Source: Pseudomonadota bacterium (GTDB lineage Bacteria > Pseudomonadota > Gammaproteobacteria > UBA5335). From it: 8,607 bases of DNA. The translations under genes and the position numbers were made by a program. Location of the stretch: positions 1 to 8,607 of the forward strand of contig PKCW01000094.1 in assembly GCA_002862965.1 (NCBI GenBank), in the 5' to 3' direction. The number at the start of each line of letters is the position of its first letter. Within the stretch, counting starts at the first letter, position 1. The notes below the pieces were generated by a model. The model was not told the origin of the DNA, did no database searches, and worked only from the letters and a program-made list of their open reading frames with translations. Below are positions 5,726 to 8,607 of the stretch, piece by piece.

Positions 5726-5741
5726 CGCCCGGCACAGGGCG
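5726..5741 (+). other. Small hairpin between rplI and dnaB
   Basis: CGCCC (5726-5730) and GGGCG (5737-5741) can pair around GGCACA. No T-run follows, so it should not terminate. Nothing promoter-like was found in this 52-bp gap, which suggests that dnaB is transcribed at least partly from the rpsF operon. Confidence 0.25.
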
Positions 5742-5758
5742 GCCCGGGAAGGCCAGGC

Positions 5759-7156
5759 ATGAGCGAGCGACGCCAACCGGCAGGGTCGAGCCAATCGGGC
5801 GATCTCGCCGCCATGCGCGTGCCGCCGCATTCCCGGGAGGCTGAGCAGTCGCTGCTGGGCGGCCTCATGCTCGATGAGGCGAGTTGGGAAGTCGTCGCCG
5901 ACCAGGTCACGGAGGACGATTTCTATTTCTCCGCGCACCGGCTGATCTTCCGGGCGTTGGCGCATCTTGCCGAAGCAGCGCAACCACGGGATGTCGTCAC
6001 GGTGTCCGAGTGGCTGCAGCGCGACGCCGCCCTCGATGGCGTCGGCGGCCTGGCCTATCTAGGGACGTTGGCGCGCGATACCCCCAGCGCGGCCAATGTC
6101 GGCGCCTACGCGGCGATCGTGCGGGGCCGCAGCGTGCTGCGCCAGTTGATCCGCGTCGGTACCGACATCGCGCAAAGCGGCTACGAGCCGCAGGGCCGTG
6201 AAGTGCCCGAACTCATCGACGCGGCCGAGCGGCAAGTCTTCCAGATTGCCGAAGCGGGTCTCCGGCACAAGCAGGGCTTCGTTCCCATCCGGCGGCTGCT
6301 GGCCGAGACCCTGGACAAGATCGACACGCTGTTCCAGTCCGACAATCCGATCACCGGCCTGTCCACCGGCCTCGTCGACTTCGATGAAAAGACCGCCGGC
6401 CTGCAGGCGGGAGACCTGGTGGTCATCGCCGGTCGGCCATCGATGGGCAAGACCAGCTTTGCCATGAATCTGGCGGAACACGCCGCGATCCGCGACAAGG
6501 TGCCGACGGCGATCTTCAGCATGGAAATGCCCGGTCAGCAACTGGCCATGCGCATGATCTCCTCGCTGGGCCGCATCGACCAGAGCCGGGTGCGCACGGG
6601 CCGCCTCGCCGATACCGACTGGCCGCGCATCACCTCGGCGGCGACCCTGATCGCCGAGGCGCCCATGTTCATCGACGATTCGCCGGCGCTCTCGCCCACC
6701 GAGATCCGCGCCCGCGCGCGACGTCTCAAACGCGAGCACGGCCTGGGCCTGATCGTGGTGGACTATCTCCAACTGATGCAGATCCCGGGCAATCAGGAAA
6801 CCCGCGCCTCTGAAATCGCCGAGATCTCGCGCAGCCTGAAGGCGCTGGCCAAGGAACTCAGCGTCCCGGTGATCGCGCTCTCCCAGCTCAACCGCAACCT
6901 CGAGCAGCGCCCCAACAAGCGCCCGGTGATGTCGGATCTGCGCGAATCGGGCGGGATCGAGCAGGATGCCGACCTCATCATCTTCATCTACCGCGACGAG
7001 GTCTATAACCCCGAAAGCCCCGACAAGGGCAGCGCCGAGATCATCATCGCCAAGCAGCGCAACGGCCCGACGGGGATGGTGCGCCTGACCTTTCTCGGCC
7101 AGTTCACGCGCTTCGAGAACTTCGCCTCCGACGACTTTGGCGGGGGATACGCGTGA
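5759..7156 (+). CDS. dnaB: Replicative DNA helicase DnaB
   Basis: A 465-residue hexameric helicase that unwinds DNA 5' to 3' at the replication fork and recruits primase. The N-terminal domain (about 20-120) begins VPPHSREAEQSLLGGLML. After a linker comes the RecA-type ATPase: Walker A GRPSMGKT (225-232, K231), the conserved FSMEM with E256, Walker B LIVVDYLQLM (331-340, D335), the ALSQLNR segment (Q376), SDLRESGGIEQDAD (392-405) and the IAKQRNGPTG motif (430-439) with K432 and the arginine-finger candidate R434. There is no insertion at Walker A or elsewhere, so the common DnaB intein sites are empty. Length is normal. GGGAAGG (5746-5752) lies 6 bases before ATG 5759. Its stop overlaps alr by GTGA. 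Confidence 0.97.
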   Translation: MSERRQPAGSSQSGDLAAMRVPPHSREAEQSLLGGLMLDEASWEVVADQVTEDDFYFSAHRLIFRALAHLAEAAQPRDVVTVSEWLQRDAALDGVGGLAYLGTLARDTPSAANVGAYAAIVRGRSVLRQLIRVGTDIAQSGYEPQGREVPELIDAAERQVFQIAEAGLRHKQGFVPIRRLLAETLDKIDTLFQSDNPITGLSTGLVDFDEKTAGLQAGDLVVIAGRPSMGKTSFAMNLAEHAAIRDKVPTAIFSMEMPGQQLAMRMISSLGRIDQSRVRTGRLADTDWPRITSAATLIAEAPMFIDDSPALSPTEIRARARRLKREHGLGLIVVDYLQLMQIPGNQETRASEIAEISRSLKALAKELSVPVIALSQLNRNLEQRPNKRPVMSDLRESGGIEQDADLIIFIYRDEVYNPESPDKGSAEIIIAKQRNGPTGMVRLTFLGQFTRFENFASDDFGGGYA

Positions 7157-8325
7157 CCGGCCTTGCGCGCGGCATTCCCCGGATTCATGTCGATCTCGCC
7201 GCCCTGAAGCACAACCTGGCCGTGGTGCGGCGCCATACCCCCGGGGGCCGGGTGATGGCGGTGGTCAAGGCCGACGCCTACGGTCACGGTGCGCTCGTCG
7301 TGGCGCAGAGCCTGGCGGCCGAGGTCGAGGCGCTGGCCGTGGCACGGCTCGATGAAGCCCTGCGGCTGCGCGCCGGCGGAATCCGGACGCCGATTGCGGT
7401 GCTCGAAGGCATCTTCGACACCGATGGCTTGCAACTGGCAGCGCAGCTCGGTCTGGACCTGATCGTGCACGATGCCCTTCAGGTCGATCTGCTCGAGCGG
7501 ACCTCCCTGCCGGGTCGCGTGCGCATCTGGCTCAAGGTCGATACCGGAATGGGGCGGCTCGGCGTGGATGTCCACGCAGCCGGCGCGCTGTGGCAACGGC
7601 TCACGGACTGCCCGGCGGTGGCGCCGCCGGTGGGCTGGATGACGCATCTGGCGCACGCCCGGCGCGGCGAGTGCCCCGAGACGGATCACCAGCTGGCGCT
7701 GTTCGCGATCGCGAGCGCAGGTTCCGGTGCGCCACGCAATATCGCCAACTCCGCAGGCATCCTCGCGTGGCCTCGGACGCACGCCGACTGGGTGCGGCCC
7801 GGCGTCATGCTCTACGGGGTGTCGCCGTTTGCGGGCGAGGAGGGCGCCGACTGCGGCTTGCGGCCAGTGATGTCGCTCTGCTCGGAGCTCATTGCCGTCA
7901 AAGCCTTGGATGCCGGGGATGCGGTCGGCTATGGCGGCACCTGGCGCACGCCACGCGCGACGCGCCTGGGTGTGGTGGCTGCCGGCTACGGAGACGGTTA
8001 TCCCCGTACGCTGCCGAGCGGCACGCCGGTATGGGTCAATGGTCGTCCCGTGCCCTTGGTGGGCCGCGTATCGATGGATCTGTTGACGGTCGATCTGGGA
8101 CCGGACGCCGCAGACGGCGTGGGCAGCCCGGTCGTGCTGTGGGGCGCGGGTGGTCCCTCCGTCGAGGCGCTGGCGGCATCGATCGGAACCATCGGTTACG
8201 AGTTGCTCTGCCGGATCACGCCCCGGGTGCCGCGGATCACGCTCGGCGCGGAGGCGGATCGTTCCGCGCCCCCGGAGCCCGATTGCAGGGCACCGGCCGA
8301 GGCGCCGTCGGGCGCTCGGGCCTAG
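7153..8325 (+). CDS. alr: Alanine racemase (PLP-dependent)
   Basis: A 390-residue cytoplasmic enzyme that interconverts L- and D-alanine, supplying D-Ala for peptidoglycan. The N-terminal barrel shows RIHVDLAALKHNL and the PLP site AVVKADAYGHG with K39 (Schiff base) and Y43. LKVDTGMGRLG holds K128 (the position carbamylated in Geobacillus Alr) and R135; H165, N199-S200 and R215 (RPGVMLYG) line the cofactor site. In the C-terminal domain VGYGGTW carries Y260, the second catalytic base, followed by AAGYGDGYPR and VGRVSMDLLTVDL. The last 25 or so residues after PRVPRITLG are a low-complexity Ala/Pro/Glu-rich tail beyond the usual end. The GTG start overlaps the dnaB stop (GTGA) and has GGGGGA 6 bases upstream. 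Alr could be the biosynthetic or the catabolic isozyme; the dnaB linkage favours biosynthetic. Confidence 0.95.
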   Translation: MTGLARGIPRIHVDLAALKHNLAVVRRHTPGGRVMAVVKADAYGHGALVVAQSLAAEVEALAVARLDEALRLRAGGIRTPIAVLEGIFDTDGLQLAAQLGLDLIVHDALQVDLLERTSLPGRVRIWLKVDTGMGRLGVDVHAAGALWQRLTDCPAVAPPVGWMTHLAHARRGECPETDHQLALFAIASAGSGAPRNIANSAGILAWPRTHADWVRPGVMLYGVSPFAGEEGADCGLRPVMSLCSELIAVKALDAGDAVGYGGTWRTPRATRLGVVAAGYGDGYPRTLPSGTPVWVNGRPVPLVGRVSMDLLTVDLGPDAADGVGSPVVLWGAGGPSVEALAASIGTIGYELLCRITPRVPRITLGAEADRSAPPEPDCRAPAEAPSGARA

Positions 8326-8342
8326 GCGCCGGCAGCGCGCCT
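8324..8342. other. Short inverted repeat between convergent genes
   Basis: AGGCGC (8324-8329) and GCGCCT (8337-8342) can pair, starting in the alr stop codon and filling most of the 24-bp gap to the convergent gene. No T-run lies on either strand, so it is not a normal intrinsic terminator. Confidence 0.25.
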
Positions 8343-8349
8343 GGAGGTC

Positions 8350-8607
8350 TCATCCGCGCGCTGCGCGGTCGGTTTGCGCCTCGCCGCTCACTGCCCCTGT
8401 CCTTGGCTGGCTATCGATCTCGGCGCGCAGCCGCGGCAGCGCTTCGGGATGTTCGCGCTGCAAATAGACGATGAGTCCCTCGCGGATGGCGCAGCGCAGA
8501 TCCCAGGCCTGTGGCGCATTGCGCGCACTCGACAGCCCGGCACTTACGCCTTCCAGTCGCTGTCCTTCCACCCCACGGGCGACGCAGGGTTCTTCGCCGT
8601 CGATTTC
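8350..8607 (-). CDS. C-terminal end of a possible MscS-type mechanosensitive ion channel (partial)
   Basis: On the minus strand the frame enters from the right edge and gives 85 residues to a TGA whose complement is TCA at 8350-8352. It has no start in the window that must be used; an internal ATG-free reading continues upstream of the GTG at 8571. The sequence includes GVEGQRLEGVSAGLSS, then NAPQAWDLRCAIREGLIVYL and QREHPEALPRLRAEI, and ends in a short polar tail. The LRCxIREGLxxYxQxxxPEALPRxRAE pattern resembles the cytoplasmic C-terminus of a proteobacterial MscS family, and such a gene lies a few genes from alr in pseudomonads; I recall this rather than having checked it. No membrane segment is visible because the N-terminal part is outside. 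Without more sequence it should be read as a probable real gene with a tentative name. Confidence 0.5.
   Translation of the reverse strand, partial: EIDGEEPCVARGVEGQRLEGVSAGLSSARNAPQAWDLRCAIREGLIVYLQREHPEALPRLRAEIDSQPRTGAVSGEAQTDRAARG

Noticed and set aside
5726..5741. Terminator between rplI and dnaB
   Set aside because: The 5-bp hairpin has no T-run on its downstream side.
6431..7060. Possible intein in DnaB, a common intein host
   Set aside because: The ATPase motifs run without interruption from Walker A through the arginine-finger region, and the total length is normal.
7003..7782. A 259-codon minus-strand frame across the dnaB-alr junction
   Set aside because: It overlaps two well-supported genes and has shadow-type composition.
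1..8607. CRISPR array, insertion sequence, tRNA, rRNA or toxin-antitoxin genes
   Set aside because: No spaced repeats, transposase motifs, cloverleaf-like segments or small paired frames beyond the ribosomal protein genes were seen on either strand.

Overview
The window is a GC-rich chromosomal stretch packed with housekeeping genes. Protein similarity (MnmG, bL28, bL33, MutM, bS6, bS18, bL9, DnaB, Alr) and gene order point to a gammaproteobacterium. The order rpsF-rpsR-DUF2232-rplI-dnaB-alr, with no priB, resembles pseudomonads and related non-enteric lineages more than enterics. I cannot name a genus. No mobile element, CRISPR array, tRNA, rRNA or prophage trace was seen.

Layout, left to right. 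(1) 1-2000: the 3' end of mnmG (tRNA wobble-uridine modification) overlaps by 4 bp a gene for a lipoprotein version of an OppA/MppA-type peptide-binding protein. No transporter permease or ATPase genes follow it. (2) 2001-3460: a promoter region, then rpmB and rpmG (bL28, bL33), two hairpins of which the second is a clear intrinsic terminator, then mutM (8-oxoguanine/Fpg glycosylase). mutM starts only 18 bases after the terminator T-run, so part of its expression probably comes from read-through. (3) 3461-5706: a promoter and a structured leader that fits the S6:S18 autoregulatory RNA, then rpsF, rpsR, a DUF2232 multi-pass membrane protein and rplI. (4) 5759-8325: dnaB (replicative helicase) overlapped by 4 bp by alr (alanine racemase). 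(5) 8350-8607, minus strand: the C-terminal end of a convergent gene, possibly an MscS-type mechanosensitive channel.

All gaps are short; the longest are 152 bp (2001-2152) and 136 bp (3461-3596), and both hold regulatory sequence. All genes but the last lie on the plus strand, with tight spacing and overlaps that indicate operons: mnmG-lipoprotein, rpmBG(-mutM), rpsF-rpsR-DUF2232-rplI, and dnaB-alr, which may be an extension of the rpsF operon.

The most interesting parts are regulatory. The rpsF leader can fold so that its Shine-Dalgarno is fully paired beneath a bulge carrying CCG. In the rpmG-mutM gap, a near copy of the mutM translation start opens a 7-codon reading frame that runs through the left arm of the terminator. 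The orphan peptide-binding lipoprotein next to mnmG and the uncharacterised DUF2232 protein are the least explained genes. I saw no convincing new multi-gene system here.
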